From the NCBI RefSeq assembly GCF_900114565.1, contig NZ_FOTM01000006.1, forward strand, positions 130,271-194,270: DNA of 64,000 bases, written 5' to 3'. Position 1 is the first letter of the stretch. Every line of letters begins with the position of its first letter. The notes below the pieces were generated by a model. It did no database searches. It was not told where the DNA came from and was given only the letters and a program-made list of their open reading frames with translations. The position numbers and the translations under genes are program-made. Shown in pieces: positions 8,039-18,443 of this stretch. Source of the DNA: Leifsonia sp. CL147 (GTDB lineage Bacteria > Actinomycetota > Actinomycetes > Actinomycetales > Microbacteriaceae).

Positions 8039-8551
8039 TCAGGCGGCCGCGCCGCGCCGGATCAGGCGAGCACGCACGAGAAGCAGGTAGAGCTGGCAGC
8101 CGATGCAGTATCCGAACACCGAGTTGAGGAACGCGGCGACGAAGGCCAGCCCCGCTGCCACGGGCACGGCGAACGGGACGCCGACGAGCGCGAGCAGCAG
8201 CCCGAGCGCCGTCACGACGAGCCCGACCGCCTGCGCGAAGGTCGGCGGCGCCGGGTCCTCCAGCTCGGTCGGCGGCGAGAGGCGCGGCCGCACCAGCCGA
8301 CGGTAGAGCACGCCGTAGGGATGCCGCCGGACGCCCGCGAAGGCGCCCCAGGCGAAGAGGAGCGCGATGACCAGCAGGAGCGCGGACGCCGCGGTCGCCG
8401 CGCCGACGAGCGCGAGGAACAGGTCGATCAGGAGGAGCACCGCGGTGATTCCCGCTCCGAAACGGGGCGACCGCGGGTCGATGCCCCGGGGGGCGCCACC
8501 GCCGGTGCCGGGGTTCGCCGTGGGTTGGGACTTCGGGTCAGGCTGAGACAT
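8039..8551 (-). CDS. DUF4395-type membrane protein
   Basis: A protein of about 170 aa. A Pro/Gly-rich N-terminal tail (about 25 aa) precedes four hydrophobic helices and a conserved CIGCQLY motif near the C-terminus, matching the DUF4395 family. Such proteins are often encoded next to thioredoxin-like proteins, as here, and the CxxC suggests redox chemistry in the membrane; this is inference. The ATG at 8551 follows GGGA and overlaps the upstream thioredoxin gene by 14 bp, so translation is probably coupled. Confidence 0.82.
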   Translation of the reverse strand: MSQPDPKSQPTANPGTGGGAPRGIDPRSPRFGAGITAVLLLIDLFLALVGAATAASALLLVIALLFAWGAFAGVRRHPYGVLYRRLVRPRLSPPTELEDPAPPTFAQAVGLVVTALGLLLALVGVPFAVPVAAGLAFVAAFLNSVFGYCIGCQLYLLLVRARLIRRGAAA

Positions 8552-8978
8552 GGTCGCTCCCGAGGATTCGGTCGAGGGTGGCCCGGACATCGTCCGGTCG
8601 TGCGGCCCCGCCGATGCGCGCACGCACCGCGCCGGCGGCGTCGAGAACGAGCGTCGTCGGTGTCTGCAGCACGCCGAAGCGGCTGGCGAGGTCCGGTCGG
8701 TGGGTGAGGTCGACATCCACATGGCGGACGCCGTCGACGTCGTCCGCAGCGGCGCCGAGCACGCGCGCCGTGGACCGGCACGGCGCGCAGAACTCCGTGG
8801 AGAACTGCAGGAGAGTGGCACGATCGCCGAGCGCCTCCGCGCCGACTTCCGCTGCGTGCACCACCTGGCCGGCGCGGGTGGTCCTGGCGCGGCCCGTGGT
8901 CGCGCGCCAGACGAGCCCGGCCGCCGTCGCGGCGGCGACGAGCGCCAGCAGGACACCGAGCGCGAGCAATCCGTTCAC
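8538..8978 (-). CDS. Membrane-anchored thioredoxin family protein
   Basis: A protein of about 146 aa with one N-terminal membrane helix (residues 3-25) and a thioredoxin fold. The active site is FCAPC, and the cis-Pro loop is LQTPTTLVL. It is probably an extracytoplasmic thiol oxidoreductase working with the overlapping DUF4395 membrane protein. The GTG at 8978 is supported by TAACGT 8 nt upstream, implying a leaderless mRNA; no Shine-Dalgarno is visible. It is divergent from dapA. Confidence 0.8.
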   Translation of the reverse strand: MNGLLALGVLLALVAAATAAGLVWRATTGRARTTRAGQVVHAAEVGAEALGDRATLLQFSTEFCAPCRSTARVLGAAADDVDGVRHVDVDLTHRPDLASRFGVLQTPTTLVLDAAGAVRARIGGAARPDDVRATLDRILGSDHVSA

Positions 8979-9057
8979 AGGAGGGGACGTTACGCCGGGG
9001 TTCTCCACAGTGCAGAGATTGTGACCTCTCGTGACATGGACCCGATACCCTGGTGCC

Positions 9058-10035
9058 ATGGCTGCTTCCCCGAACCCCTTCGGCCAGGTCCTCGTCGCCC
9101 TGGTCACTCCTTTCACCGCCGATGGCGAAGTGGACTGGGCCGCGGTCGAAAAGCACATCGACGACGTCATCCAGGCCGGAGCCGACGGAATCGTCGTCAC
9201 CGGCACGACGGGGGAGACCTCCACCCTCACCGACCACGAGAAGCTGCGGCTGGTCGAGGTCGGCAAGGCGGTCGCCGGCGAGCGCGCCAAGATCATCACG
9301 GGCGGCGGTTCGAACGAGACGGCGCACGCCATCCAGCTCTACCAGCAGAGCCAGAAGGCGGGTGCGGACGGCGTCATGGTCGTCACCCCGTATTACAACA
9401 AGCCGACCCAGGCGGGCATCCTGACCCATTTCCGGATGATCGCGGACTCGACCGACCTTCCGGTGATCCTCTACGACATCCCCGGCCGCACGGGCGTGCC
9501 CATCAAGTACGAGACCATCCTGCGCATCGCCAAGCACCCGAACGTGCTCGCGATCAAGGATGCGAAGGGCGACTTCAGCGAGGTCAGCCGCGTCCTGAAC
9601 CAGACCGACCTCATGTACTTCTGCGGCGACGACGCGAACGTCCTGCCCCATCTCTCCATCGGTGCGAGCGGTCTCATCGGCGTGACGGCCAACATCGCGG
9701 CGACACCGTACCGGCAGATGGTCGATGCGGTGAACGCCGGCGACCTGGCCACCGCCACCGCCGCCCACCGCAAGCTCGAACCGCTGGTGCGTGCCGTCAT
9801 GACGCATGTGCCCGGTACAGTGGCCACGAAGTACATCCTCCACGGACTCGGCCGCATCTCCAGCCCGCGCGTGCGCCTGCCGCTCGTCGGGCCGGAGGAG
9901 TGGGAGGCCGCGCAGATCGAGGACGAGCTCGACCTCGTGAAGGACATCCCCGGAGTCGACTTCTCCAACTTCCGCCCCGACCGCAACGCGGCCGCCGGCG
10001 GGGCGCTCCCGAAGATCGCCGGGACCACGCGCTGA
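9058..10035 (+). CDS. dapA: 4-hydroxy-tetrahydrodipicolinate synthase (DapA)
   Basis: Condenses pyruvate and aspartate semialdehyde in lysine/diaminopimelate synthesis. The protein is 325 aa. The family motifs GTTGETSTL and VTPYYNKP are present, with the catalytic tyrosine in YDIPGRTG and the Schiff-base Lys167 in AIKDAKGD. The C-terminal ~30 residues extend beyond most DapA. ATG 9058 lies 6 nt after TACCCT (9046-9051), so it is probably leaderless; an in-frame ATG at 9031 is not needed. dapA followed by the RNase J gene is a conserved actinobacterial order. Confidence 0.95.
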   Translation: MAASPNPFGQVLVALVTPFTADGEVDWAAVEKHIDDVIQAGADGIVVTGTTGETSTLTDHEKLRLVEVGKAVAGERAKIITGGGSNETAHAIQLYQQSQKAGADGVMVVTPYYNKPTQAGILTHFRMIADSTDLPVILYDIPGRTGVPIKYETILRIAKHPNVLAIKDAKGDFSEVSRVLNQTDLMYFCGDDANVLPHLSIGASGLIGVTANIAATPYRQMVDAVNAGDLATATAAHRKLEPLVRAVMTHVPGTVATKYILHGLGRISSPRVRLPLVGPEEWEAAQIEDELDLVKDIPGVDFSNFRPDRNAAAGGALPKIAGTTR

Positions 10036-10080
10036 CGGTCGCCCAGGCGGCCGACGAGCGCTGACACAGAACTCTGCCGC

Positions 10081-10102
10081 GGGTGCGTGAAGCCCCGCAC
10101 CC
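10081..10102 (+). terminator. Stem-loop between dapA and rnj
   Basis: GGGTGCG and CGCACCC pair around an 8-nt loop, about 45 bp after the dapA stop and about 40 bp before the next start. There is no T-tract, so it may be an attenuator or RNA-stability element rather than a full terminator. Confidence 0.4.
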
Positions 10103-10139
10103 CACACAGGCACACCGAACACAGAAATCAGGAGGGCCC

Positions 10140-11816
10140 ATGCCCAACCCCGTCGCCGCGCCTCCGGCGCTCGCCCCAGGAACACTCCGCGTCATCCCGA
10201 CCGGGGGTCTCGGCGAGATCGGCCGCAACATGACCGTCTTCGAGTACGAGGGGAAGCTCCTCATCGTCGACTGCGGCGTGCTCTTCCCCGAGCAGGACCA
10301 GCCGGGCGTCGACCTGATCCTGCCCGATTTCGCACCGGTGCGCGACCGGCTGGACGACGTCGTCGGCGTCGTCCTGACCCACGGGCACGAGGATCACATC
10401 GGCGCGGTGCCGTATCTCCTCAAGCTCCGTCGCGACATCCCGCTCATCGGATCGGGTCTGACGCTGGCGCTCGTGGAGGCCAAGCTCAAGGAGCACCGCA
10501 TCCAGCCGTATTCCCTCACGGTGAAGGAGGGACAGGTCGAGCAGCTGGGTCCGTTCTCGCTCGAGTTCGTCGCCGTCAACCACTCGATCCCCGATGCGCT
10601 CGCGGTCGCGATCACCACGCCGGCCGGCGTGGTGCTGCACACCGGCGACTTCAAGATGGACCAGCTGCCGCTGGATGACCGGATCACCGATCTCCGCGCC
10701 TTCGCGCGCCTCGGCGAGAAGGGCGTCGACCTCTTCCTGGCCGACTCCACCAACGCCGACGTCCCCGGGTTCACCCCGCTGGAGCGGTCCATCGGCCCCG
10801 TGCTCGACGCCGTGATCGCGCGGGCGCCGCGGCGGGTCATCGTGGCGAGCTTCTCCAGCCACGTCCACCGCGTCCAGCAGGTGCTCGACGCCGCCGCCTC
10901 GAACGGCCGGCGCGTCGCGCTGCTCGGCCGCTCGATGGTCCGGAACATGACGATCGCCGCCGAGCTCGGCTACCTGAAGGTGCCGGAAGGCGTGCTCATC
11001 GACTACAAGAAGGCGGCCGACCTGCCCGACGACGAGATCGTCTACATGTCGACCGGCTCGCAGGGCGAGCCGATGGCGGTGCTCGCGCGCATGGCGAACC
11101 TCGACCACCAGATCGAGGTCGGGCAGGGCGACACCGTAATCCTCGCCTCGAGTCTCATCCCGGGCAACGAGAACGCGGTCTACCGGGTCATCGACGGGCT
11201 CACGAAGCTCGGCGCGAACGTCGTCCACAAGGGCAACGCGAAGGTGCATGTCTCCGGCCACGCCGCCGCCGGCGAACTGCTCTACTGCTACAACATCCTG
11301 AAGCCGAAGAACGTGATGCCGGTGCACGGCGAGTACCGCCACCTGGTCGCCAACGCGCGCCTGGCGATGGACACGGGCGTACCGGAGGAGAACACGATCC
11401 TCGCCGAGGACGGCTCGGTCATCGACCTGCGCGACGGCGTCGCCCGCGTCGTCGGTCAGCTCGACCTCGGCTTCGTGTACGTCGACGGCGCCAGCGTCGG
11501 CGAGATCACGGACGCCGATCTGAAGGACCGCCGCATCCTCGGCGAGGAGGGCTTCATCTCGATCATCGTGGTGGTGGAGGCGGCGACCGGCCGCATCGTC
11601 ACCGGGCCCGAGGTGCACGCCCGGGGCTTCGCCGAGGACGACGCAGTGTTCGACGACGTCAAGCCGAAGATCGCCGCGGCGCTGTCCGAGGCCGCTCACA
11701 ACGGCGTCCGTGACTCGCACGCCCTCTCGCAGGTGGTGCGGCGCACCGTCGGCCGCTGGGTGAACACGAGCTACCGGCGCCGGCCGATGATCGTCCCGCT
11801 CGTCATCGAGGCGTAG
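10140..11816 (+). CDS. rnj: Ribonuclease J
   Basis: A metallo-beta-lactamase/beta-CASP ribonuclease of about 558 aa, acting in RNA maturation and decay in the cytoplasm. The zinc motif is LTHGHEDHIGAVPY, with further metal ligands in HTGDFKMD. The beta-CASP part includes ADSTNAD and VSGHAAAGELL, and a C-terminal domain follows. The ATG at 10140 has a strong AGGAGGG ribosome site 5-6 nt upstream, unlike an in-frame GTG at 10083. Confidence 0.93.
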   Translation: MPNPVAAPPALAPGTLRVIPTGGLGEIGRNMTVFEYEGKLLIVDCGVLFPEQDQPGVDLILPDFAPVRDRLDDVVGVVLTHGHEDHIGAVPYLLKLRRDIPLIGSGLTLALVEAKLKEHRIQPYSLTVKEGQVEQLGPFSLEFVAVNHSIPDALAVAITTPAGVVLHTGDFKMDQLPLDDRITDLRAFARLGEKGVDLFLADSTNADVPGFTPLERSIGPVLDAVIARAPRRVIVASFSSHVHRVQQVLDAAASNGRRVALLGRSMVRNMTIAAELGYLKVPEGVLIDYKKAADLPDDEIVYMSTGSQGEPMAVLARMANLDHQIEVGQGDTVILASSLIPGNENAVYRVIDGLTKLGANVVHKGNAKVHVSGHAAAGELLYCYNILKPKNVMPVHGEYRHLVANARLAMDTGVPEENTILAEDGSVIDLRDGVARVVGQLDLGFVYVDGASVGEITDADLKDRRILGEEGFISIIVVVEAATGRIVTGPEVHARGFAEDDAVFDDVKPKIAAALSEAAHNGVRDSHALSQVVRRTVGRWVNTSYRRRPMIVPLVIEA

Positions 11817-11881
11817 GCGGCTCCGCCGTGGCGACAGGGATCGTTACACCGCGGAAACGCGGCGGCCGGTAGCGTTCCTGC

Positions 11882-12373
11882 ATGAGCGCGTTCCGCATCC
11901 GTCCCGCCACCGGCGAGGATTCCCGCGTGCTCGCGGACATGCTCGTGGAGGCGGTCAACGGGAACGCGGAGAGGGCGCGCTCCCGGGTGAACGTCCTGGA
12001 AGACCCCTCCTTCGTGCGCTACATCGCGGGCTGGAAGCGGCCGGGCGATTTCGGCTGTGTCGCCGAGGATGCCAACGGTGTGGCGGTCGGTGCATGCTGG
12101 GCGCGCCTGTTCCCGGCCGACGACCCGGGGTCCGGGTTCGTCGCGGTCGGCGTGCCCGAGCTCACCCTCGGCGTCTACCGGCAGTGGCGGGCACAGGGCG
12201 CCGGGCGCGCGTTGCTGCGTGAGCTCGCCCTCGCCGCCTCCGCGCACGGGTACGCACGGCTCAGCCTCAGCGTCGAGCGGACGAACTTCGCGCAGCGCCT
12301 CTACACGAGCGAGGGTTACGTCGCCGTCGCATCCGGCGCGAACGCCGACACGATGGTGCGCACCGTCCGCTGA
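11882..12373 (+). CDS. GNAT family N-acetyltransferase
   Basis: A 163-aa acetyltransferase. The N-terminal [18 protein letters not shown] strand-helix and the acetyl-CoA loop [18 protein letters not shown] are clear. They are followed by [23 protein letters not shown]. The acceptor is unknown. The ATG lies exactly 6 nt after TAGCGT (11870-11875), so the mRNA is probably leaderless. The gene stands alone between rnj and ftsK. Confidence 0.83.
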   Translation: MSAFRIRPATGEDSRVLADMLVEAVNGNAERARSRVNVLEDPSFVRYIAGWKRPGDFGCVAEDANGVAVGACWARLFPADDPGSGFVAVGVPELTLGVYRQWRAQGAGRALLRELALAASAHGYARLSLSVERTNFAQRLYTSEGYVAVASGANADTMVRTVR

Positions 12374-12443
12374 CGGAGCGGATTTTCCACAATCCAGGCG
12401 CGGGAACCCCGGGATGACGGGGGTACGCCGTAGCGTGGACTCC

Positions 12444-15269
12444 ATGGCCACGAGCACCAAGTCGAATTCCCGCGCCCGGAACTCCGGTCGCGGCGGGTCG
12501 ACCGCGCGCAAGCCGGCAGCGAAGACCGCCCAGCAGAAGACGGTCGCCTACCCGGCAGCCGACGCGGGGTCGAGTCCTCTCCTCCGCGCGTGGATGGGCC
12601 TGGCGCACCTCACGGGCGCCGCCTTCCGCGCGCTCGGGCCCGAGAAGCTCAGCAAAGAGGAGCGGCGCGACGGCTTCCCCTTCTTCCTCGTCCTGCTCGC
12701 CATCGCCGGCGCCGTCGTGGAGTGGTTCCTGATCAACGACCAGGTCGCCCGCATGCTCGACGCGTGGACCTTCGGCGGCCTGTTCGGCCGCGTCGCCTTC
12801 GCCCTGCCCGTCGTGATGGTGCTGTTCGCCGCCTGGCTGTTCCGGCATCCCAGTTCCGTCGACGACAACACGAGGATCGGGATCGGCCTCAGCATCCTGC
12901 TCCTCATGGTGTCCGGCCTCTGCCACCTGTTCAGCCCGCATCCCTCGCCCAGCGACGGTATGGCGGCGCTGGCTCAGGCGGGCGGCGTGCTCGGCTGGCT
13001 GGTCTCGGCGCCGCTCTCCCTGGTGATCACGCCGTACGGCGCGGGCGCCGTCGTCATCCTGCTGCTCATCCTGAGCCTGTTCATCATCACCAAGACGCCG
13101 CCGAACAAGCTGCCGGCGCGCATCCGCGAGTTGTACGCCTACCTGTTCGGGGCCCAGCTCCCGACGGAGGACGAGCGCCAGGAGGCGAAGAGCGGCAAAG
13201 AGGCGCGCACCAAGCAGGTCGAGCTCGACGGTGTGGACGACGAGCCGGAACCGGAGGGCAACCTCCCGTGGTGGCGGCGCAACAAGTCGCAGCGCGAGGA
13301 GGACCCCGAGTACGACGCGGAGCCGGTGGACGGACTCACGGAGGTCTTCGGGAAGGGCGAGCGCGGGAAGGGCGAGTTTGCGACGGCCCTCGAGCCCGAC
13401 CCGACGAGCGATCATTACAACACCGAGGTGCTGAGCGAGCTCGCGCACGCCGAGGACGCGCTGCAGCGGTTCACGGGAGAGCAGCCGCCCACCGCCGTGG
13501 CGCCGCTTCCTGGTGCTGCCGGCCTTGCCGGTGCTGCCGGCCTCCCCGGCGCTGCCGCGGTGCTTCCGGGTTTCCAGGCGGGCGCCGAGGACTTCGACGA
13601 GGACGCCGCACCGCCGGCTCTGCCGCAGCCGACGGCCCCCTACAACCTGCCATCGGCGTCCATGCTCTCGGCCGGGACGCCCGCCAAGACGCGCTCGGGC
13701 GCGAACGACGAGATCGTCGCGGCCATCACCGAGGTGCTGACGCAGTTCGGGGTGGATGCGAAGGTCACCGGCTACTCCCGCGGCCCGACCGTCACGCAGT
13801 ACGAGATCGAGCTCGGCCCGGGCGTCAAGGTCGAGCGCGTCACCGCCCTCAGCAAGAACCTCTCGTACGCCGTGGCGAGCAACGAGGTGCGCATCCTGTC
13901 GCCCATCCCGGGCAAGAGCGCGATCGGCGTGGAGATCCCCAACAGCGACCGCGAGATCGTGTCGCTCGGCGATGTCCTGCGCTCGCCGGCCGCGACCAAG
14001 AGCGTCCACCCGATGACGATCGGCGTCGGCAAGGACGTCGGCGGCGGCTACGTGGTGGCGAACCTGGCGAAGATGCCGCACCTCCTGGTCGCCGGCTCCA
14101 CCGGCTCCGGAAAGTCCAGCTTCGTCAACTCGATGATCACGAGCCTCCTGATGCGTGCAAAGCCGTCCGAGGTGCGGATGGTGCTCATCGACCCCAAGCG
14201 CGTCGAGCTGACGATCTACGGCGGCGTCCCGCACCTCATCACCCCCATCATCACGAACCCGAAGAAGGCGGCGGAAGCGCTGCAGTGGGTCGTGAAGGAG
14301 ATGGACATGCGGTACGACGACCTGGCGAGCTTCGGCTTCCGTCACATCGACGACTTCAACCGCGCCGTGGTCGACAACGAGATCGTGCTGCCGGCGGGAA
14401 GCGAGCGGAAGCTCAAGCCGTACCCCTACCTCCTCGTGGTCGTCGATGAGCTCGCCGACCTGATGATGGTCGCTCCGCGCGATGTGGAGGACTCGATCGT
14501 CCGCATCACCCAGCTCGCGCGTGCCTCCGGCATCCACCTGGTCCTCGCGACGCAGCGGCCGTCGGTCGACGTCGTCACCGGCCTCATCAAGGCGAACGTG
14601 CCGTCCCGCCTCGCGTTCGCGGTCACCAGCGTCACCGACTCGCGCGTCATCCTCGACCAGCCGGGTGCGGACAAGCTGATCGGGCAGGGCGACGGGCTCT
14701 TCCTGCCGATGGGCGCGTCCAAGGCGATCCGCGTGCAGGGCGCATGGGTCAACGAGGCCGAGATCCAGAAGGTGGTCGAGCACGTCACGCGGCAGGCGCG
14801 GCCGGAGTACCGGCAGGATGTCACGGTCGGTGCGGAGCGCAAGCAGATCGACTCCGACATCGGCGACGACCTCGAGCTTCTGCTCGCGGCGGCCGAGCTG
14901 GTCGTGTCCTCGCAGTTCGGTTCCACGTCGATGCTGCAGCGCAAGCTGCGGGTGGGCTTCGCCAAGGCCGGCCGCCTCATGGACCTGCTGGAGTCGCGCG
15001 AGATCGTCGGGCCGTCCGAGGGATCGAAGGCCCGCGACGTGCTGGTCACTGCCGAGCAGCTCCCGCAGGTCATCGCCCGGCTGCGAGGCGAGGAGCCGCC
15101 CGGTGGTGCGCCCCAGGCGGCGTCGCCCGTGCCGCGTCCGGTCGAGCCGGTACCCGCGGCCGAGGAGGACCGGTACGGCGTCGACCCCGTCGCCGAGATG
15201 ACCGCGGGTTATCCTGAGGTCGACGGCGACTCGGACGACGACGCCTGGCAGTTGACCGGCAGAGAGTAG
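12444..15269 (+). CDS. ftsK: DNA translocase FtsK/SpoIIIE
   Basis: A septal DNA pump of about 941 aa that coordinates chromosome segregation with division. An N-terminal basic tail precedes four membrane helices (about residues 75-215). The linker is Ala/Gly/Pro-rich with an internal LPGAAGL repeat near residue 355. The RecA-like motor has Walker [10 protein letters not shown] near residue 550 and Walker [14 protein letters not shown]. The C-terminal winged-helix gamma domain ([30 protein letters not shown]) reads KOPS-type polarity sites. ATG 12444 is 7 nt after TAGCGT, so it is probably leaderless. It is followed 9 bp later by pgsA. Confidence 0.95.
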   Translation: MATSTKSNSRARNSGRGGSTARKPAAKTAQQKTVAYPAADAGSSPLLRAWMGLAHLTGAAFRALGPEKLSKEERRDGFPFFLVLLAIAGAVVEWFLINDQVARMLDAWTFGGLFGRVAFALPVVMVLFAAWLFRHPSSVDDNTRIGIGLSILLLMVSGLCHLFSPHPSPSDGMAALAQAGGVLGWLVSAPLSLVITPYGAGAVVILLLILSLFIITKTPPNKLPARIRELYAYLFGAQLPTEDERQEAKSGKEARTKQVELDGVDDEPEPEGNLPWWRRNKSQREEDPEYDAEPVDGLTEVFGKGERGKGEFATALEPDPTSDHYNTEVLSELAHAEDALQRFTGEQPPTAVAPLPGAAGLAGAAGLPGAAAVLPGFQAGAEDFDEDAAPPALPQPTAPYNLPSASMLSAGTPAKTRSGANDEIVAAITEVLTQFGVDAKVTGYSRGPTVTQYEIELGPGVKVERVTALSKNLSYAVASNEVRILSPIPGKSAIGVEIPNSDREIVSLGDVLRSPAATKSVHPMTIGVGKDVGGGYVVANLAKMPHLLVAGSTGSGKSSFVNSMITSLLMRAKPSEVRMVLIDPKRVELTIYGGVPHLITPIITNPKKAAEALQWVVKEMDMRYDDLASFGFRHIDDFNRAVVDNEIVLPAGSERKLKPYPYLLVVVDELADLMMVAPRDVEDSIVRITQLARASGIHLVLATQRPSVDVVTGLIKANVPSRLAFAVTSVTDSRVILDQPGADKLIGQGDGLFLPMGASKAIRVQGAWVNEAEIQKVVEHVTRQARPEYRQDVTVGAERKQIDSDIGDDLELLLAAAELVVSSQFGSTSMLQRKLRVGFAKAGRLMDLLESREIVGPSEGSKARDVLVTAEQLPQVIARLRGEEPPGGAPQAASPVPRPVEPVPAAEEDRYGVDPVAEMTAGYPEVDGDSDDDAWQLTGRE

Positions 15270-15278
15270 AAGACCGCG

Positions 15279-15902
15279 ATGTCGGTGCCCGACACGCCTC
15301 CGCCCGCTGCGGCGGACGGCGGAGCAGACCGCGTGAGCAACTGGAACCTGCCCAACGCGATCACGATCGTGCGCATCCTGCTCGCTCCGCTGTTCTTCTG
15401 GATGCTGCTCGCCGACGCCGGCCACGACGGGTGGCTGCGCTGGGCCGCGACCGTGCTGTTCATCCTGGCGATCGCGACGGACGGTGTGGATGGGGCGCTC
15501 GCCCGCCGCAACGGAACGGTCACCGATCTCGGCAAGCTCCTCGACCCGATCGCCGACAAGGTGCTGACCGGGGGTGCGCTCATCGCGCTCTCGCTGCTCG
15601 GCGAGCTGCCGTGGTGGGTCACGGTCGTCATCCTCGTGCGCGAGGTCGGCATCACCGTCTACCGCTTCGTCGTCATCCGCCAGGGCGTCATCGCAGCATC
15701 GCGCGGAGGCAAGATCAAGACCATCGTCCAGTCCGTCGCCATCTCGCTGGCGCTCGCGCCGCTCTGGACGATCCTGGGGGACTGGGTCTTCTGGGTGAAC
15801 GGCATCGTCATGACGGCGGCCGTCGTCCTGACGGTGTGGACGGGCATCGACTACCTCTGGCAGGCCTGGAAGGGGCGGAGGGCGAAGCGTGCCGTCGGCT
15901 GA
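15279..15902 (+). CDS. pgsA: CDP-diacylglycerol-glycerol-3-phosphate 3-phosphatidyltransferase
   Basis: A 207-aa membrane enzyme for phosphatidylglycerol-phosphate synthesis. The CDP-alcohol phosphotransferase motif is intact (DGALARRNGTVTDLGKLLD, ending in DPIAD), with several hydrophobic helices on either side. It lies 9 bp after ftsK and overlaps the cinA start by 14 bp, so it is in a coupled operon. A second gene of this family occurs near 61.4 kb, and the phosphatidylglycerol-phosphate role is better supported here by the pgsA-cinA-clgR order. Confidence 0.9.
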   Translation: MSVPDTPPPAAADGGADRVSNWNLPNAITIVRILLAPLFFWMLLADAGHDGWLRWAATVLFILAIATDGVDGALARRNGTVTDLGKLLDPIADKVLTGGALIALSLLGELPWWVTVVILVREVGITVYRFVVIRQGVIAASRGGKIKTIVQSVAISLALAPLWTILGDWVFWVNGIVMTAAVVLTVWTGIDYLWQAWKGRRAKRAVG

Positions 15903-16395
15903 GCGGGACGGCACGGTCCGGGTGGTCCGCGCGCTGATCGACCGAGGCCTCACCATCGCTGTCGCCGAGTCCTTGACCGGAGGGATGCTGACCGCTGAGC
16001 TGACGAGCGTGCCCGGCGCGTCCGCTGTCGTGCTCGGGGGAGCCGTCGTCTACGCCACCGAGCTCAAGCACTCGCTCCTCGGCGTGGATGCCGCGCTGCT
16101 CGCCGCCGAAGGGCCCGTGCATCCCAAGGTCGCGCGCCAGCTCGCAGCCGGCGTGCGGGAGCGGCTCGCGGTGGATGGGCGTCCGGCGGATCTCGGCGTC
16201 GCCACGACCGGGGTCGCCGGGCCGGACCCGCAAGGCGGCCAGCCGGTGGGCACCGTCTACCTCGGGATCGCAACGGCGGCGGGGGCGCGTTCGATCGCGC
16301 TGAGCCTGTCCGGGAACCGTGAAGAGATCCGCCGCCGGACGGTCGCCGAGGCCGTCGGGGCGCTGGCCTCCGAGCTTGGCATAACGATTGTATAA
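15889..16395 (+). CDS. CinA family protein, nicotinamide-nucleotide amidohydrolase type
   Basis: A 168-aa protein corresponding only to the C-terminal CinA (PncC-like) domain, which in characterised members deamidates nicotinamide mononucleotide. Motifs seen: AVAESLTGGMLTAELT, GGAVVYATELKHSLLGV and GVATTGVAGPDPQGGQPVGTVY. The N-terminal CinA domain is absent, as is common in actinobacteria. It starts with GTG inside the end of pgsA (14-bp overlap). Confidence 0.88.
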   Translation: MPSAERDGTVRVVRALIDRGLTIAVAESLTGGMLTAELTSVPGASAVVLGGAVVYATELKHSLLGVDAALLAAEGPVHPKVARQLAAGVRERLAVDGRPADLGVATTGVAGPDPQGGQPVGTVYLGIATAAGARSIALSLSGNREEIRRRTVAEAVGALASELGITIV

Positions 16396-16399
16396 ATAG

Positions 16400-16421
16400 C
16401 CGTATTACCGCGGGAATACGG
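16400..16421. terminator. Inverted repeat just after the cinA stop
   Basis: CCGTATT and AATACGG flank an 8-nt spacer, 4 bp beyond the cinA stop and about 130 bp upstream of clgR. It could terminate the pgsA-cinA transcript or be an operator for clgR. No T-tract follows. Confidence 0.4.
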
Positions 16422-16506
16422 GGCGTTTCCGGCTCGTTACACCTGCTGCATTCACAAGAAAAGCCCAGTAGCCCTCGATATCGTGGAACAGAGGATGCGG
16501 TACATT

Positions 16507-16523
16507 CGTATCCCATCGATACG
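16507..16523. promoter_or_regulatory. Inverted repeat upstream of clgR
   Basis: CGTATC and GATACG flank a 5-nt spacer 29 bp before the clgR ATG. The arms share TAT/ATA character with the repeat at 16400-16421. It is a candidate autoregulatory site, unproven. Confidence 0.35.
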
Positions 16524-16551
16524 TCGGCAGGGTAAGAGAGGGAGGCTCCGA

Positions 16552-16863
16552 ATGATTCTTGTACGTCAGGAAATCGGCGACGTGCTCAGGGACTTCCGCC
16601 TGCAAAAGGGTCGCACGCTCCGCCAGGTCGCCAGTAAGGCGAGCGTCGCGCTGGGCTATCTCAGCGAGGTCGAGCGCGGTCAGAAGGAGGCGTCGAGTGA
16701 GATCCTCGCCTCGGTGGCCGACGCGCTGGAGACCCCGGTCTCCGTCATCATGCGCGAGGTCGGTGATCGGATCGCCGTCCTCGAGGGTCTCGAGCCGGTG
16801 ATTCCGGATACCGTTCCGGACGAGTTCGTCACCGCGATGGGCTCGGATCTGGTCGCGCGCTGA
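16552..16863 (+). CDS. clgR: ClgR-type helix-turn-helix transcriptional regulator
   Basis: A 103-aa XRE-type regulator. Its N-terminal 70 residues (MILVRQEIGDVLRDFRLQ, then GRTLRQVASKASVALGYLSEVERGQKEASSEIL) match the ClgR family, activators of Clp protease and heat-stress genes in Corynebacterium, Streptomyces and Mycobacterium. The location after pgsA-cinA supports this. The start is fixed by GAGAGGGAGG upstream of ATG 16552. The C-terminus ends DLVAR rather than the LAA seen in some ClgR that are Clp substrates. Confidence 0.88.
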   Translation: MILVRQEIGDVLRDFRLQKGRTLRQVASKASVALGYLSEVERGQKEASSEILASVADALETPVSVIMREVGDRIAVLEGLEPVIPDTVPDEFVTAMGSDLVAR

Positions 16864-16877
16864 TCAGAACGCCTGGG

Positions 16878-16912
16878 AGGACGCCCCGCGACTGCGGGGC
16901 GTCCTTCGTTTT
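16878..16912 (+). terminator. Rho-independent terminator of clgR
   Basis: A perfect 12-bp GC-rich stem (AGGACGCCCCGC with its complement, loop GACT) is followed by TCGTTTTCC. It begins 15 bp after the clgR stop codon. Confidence 0.85.
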
Positions 16913-16943
16913 CCCTCCCTCCACTCTTCTGAAGTAAGGACCC

Positions 16944-17168
16944 ATGAAGCTCAGCGAGTTCCAGCGAGCCGTGTCGGACGAGTTCGGCCGCTCCTACGGC
17001 CAGGCGCTCCTCACCGATCTCGTGCTCGGCGAGCTCGGTGGCCGGACAGCCGCGGAGGCCCTCGCCGCCGGCAGAGCGCCGCGCGAGGTCTGGCTGGCCC
17101 TGTGCAAGGAGGCCGGGGTGCCGGCCTCGCATTGGTACGGGGCGGGAAAGCCCGCGCCCAAGCGCTGA
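16944..17168 (+). CDS. DUF3046 domain-containing protein
   Basis: A 74-aa protein with the pattern MKLSEFQRAVSDEFG...DLVLGELGGRTAAEALAAG...VWLALCKEAGVPASHW, the actinobacteria-specific DUF3046 family. It is conserved immediately upstream of recA in this phylum, but no function is established. TAAGGA precedes the ATG. A LexA-box-like site lies 28 bp after its stop, so recA has its own promoter. Confidence 0.88.
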   Translation: MKLSEFQRAVSDEFGRSYGQALLTDLVLGELGGRTAAEALAAGRAPREVWLALCKEAGVPASHWYGAGKPAPKR

Positions 17169-17196
17169 GGGCTTGCGACACGCCGATCCCGACCTC

Positions 17197-17212
17197 TCGA
17201 AGATATGTTCGG
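17197..17212 (+). promoter_or_regulatory. LexA (SOS) box upstream of recA
   Basis: TCGAAGATATGTTCGG is a close variant of the actinobacterial SOS box (TCGAAC-N4-GTTCGA), about 125 bp upstream of the recA ATG. A nearly identical sequence occurs upstream of the LysM gene next to lexA at 29977. Confidence 0.75.
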
Positions 17213-17338
17213 ATCTGGCTACACTTCTTCACAACGGCAGTCGAAAACCGGTTGTCCACAGATCGCACGTCCTTCGCTTCGAGTGTCGGACGTCACTCCT
17301 AGAGTCGAACCGTAGCGAAGCCACGAAGGAGAACCGCA

Positions 17339-18412
<1,074 letters not shown>

Positions 18413-18443
18413 GCGTGTCCGTCGCCTCCCGAAGGAGATCCTC

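Noticed and set aside
12267..15956. 1,229-codon minus-strand open frame
   Set aside because: Composition is Arg/Asp/His-rich shadow of ftsK and pgsA with no domain.
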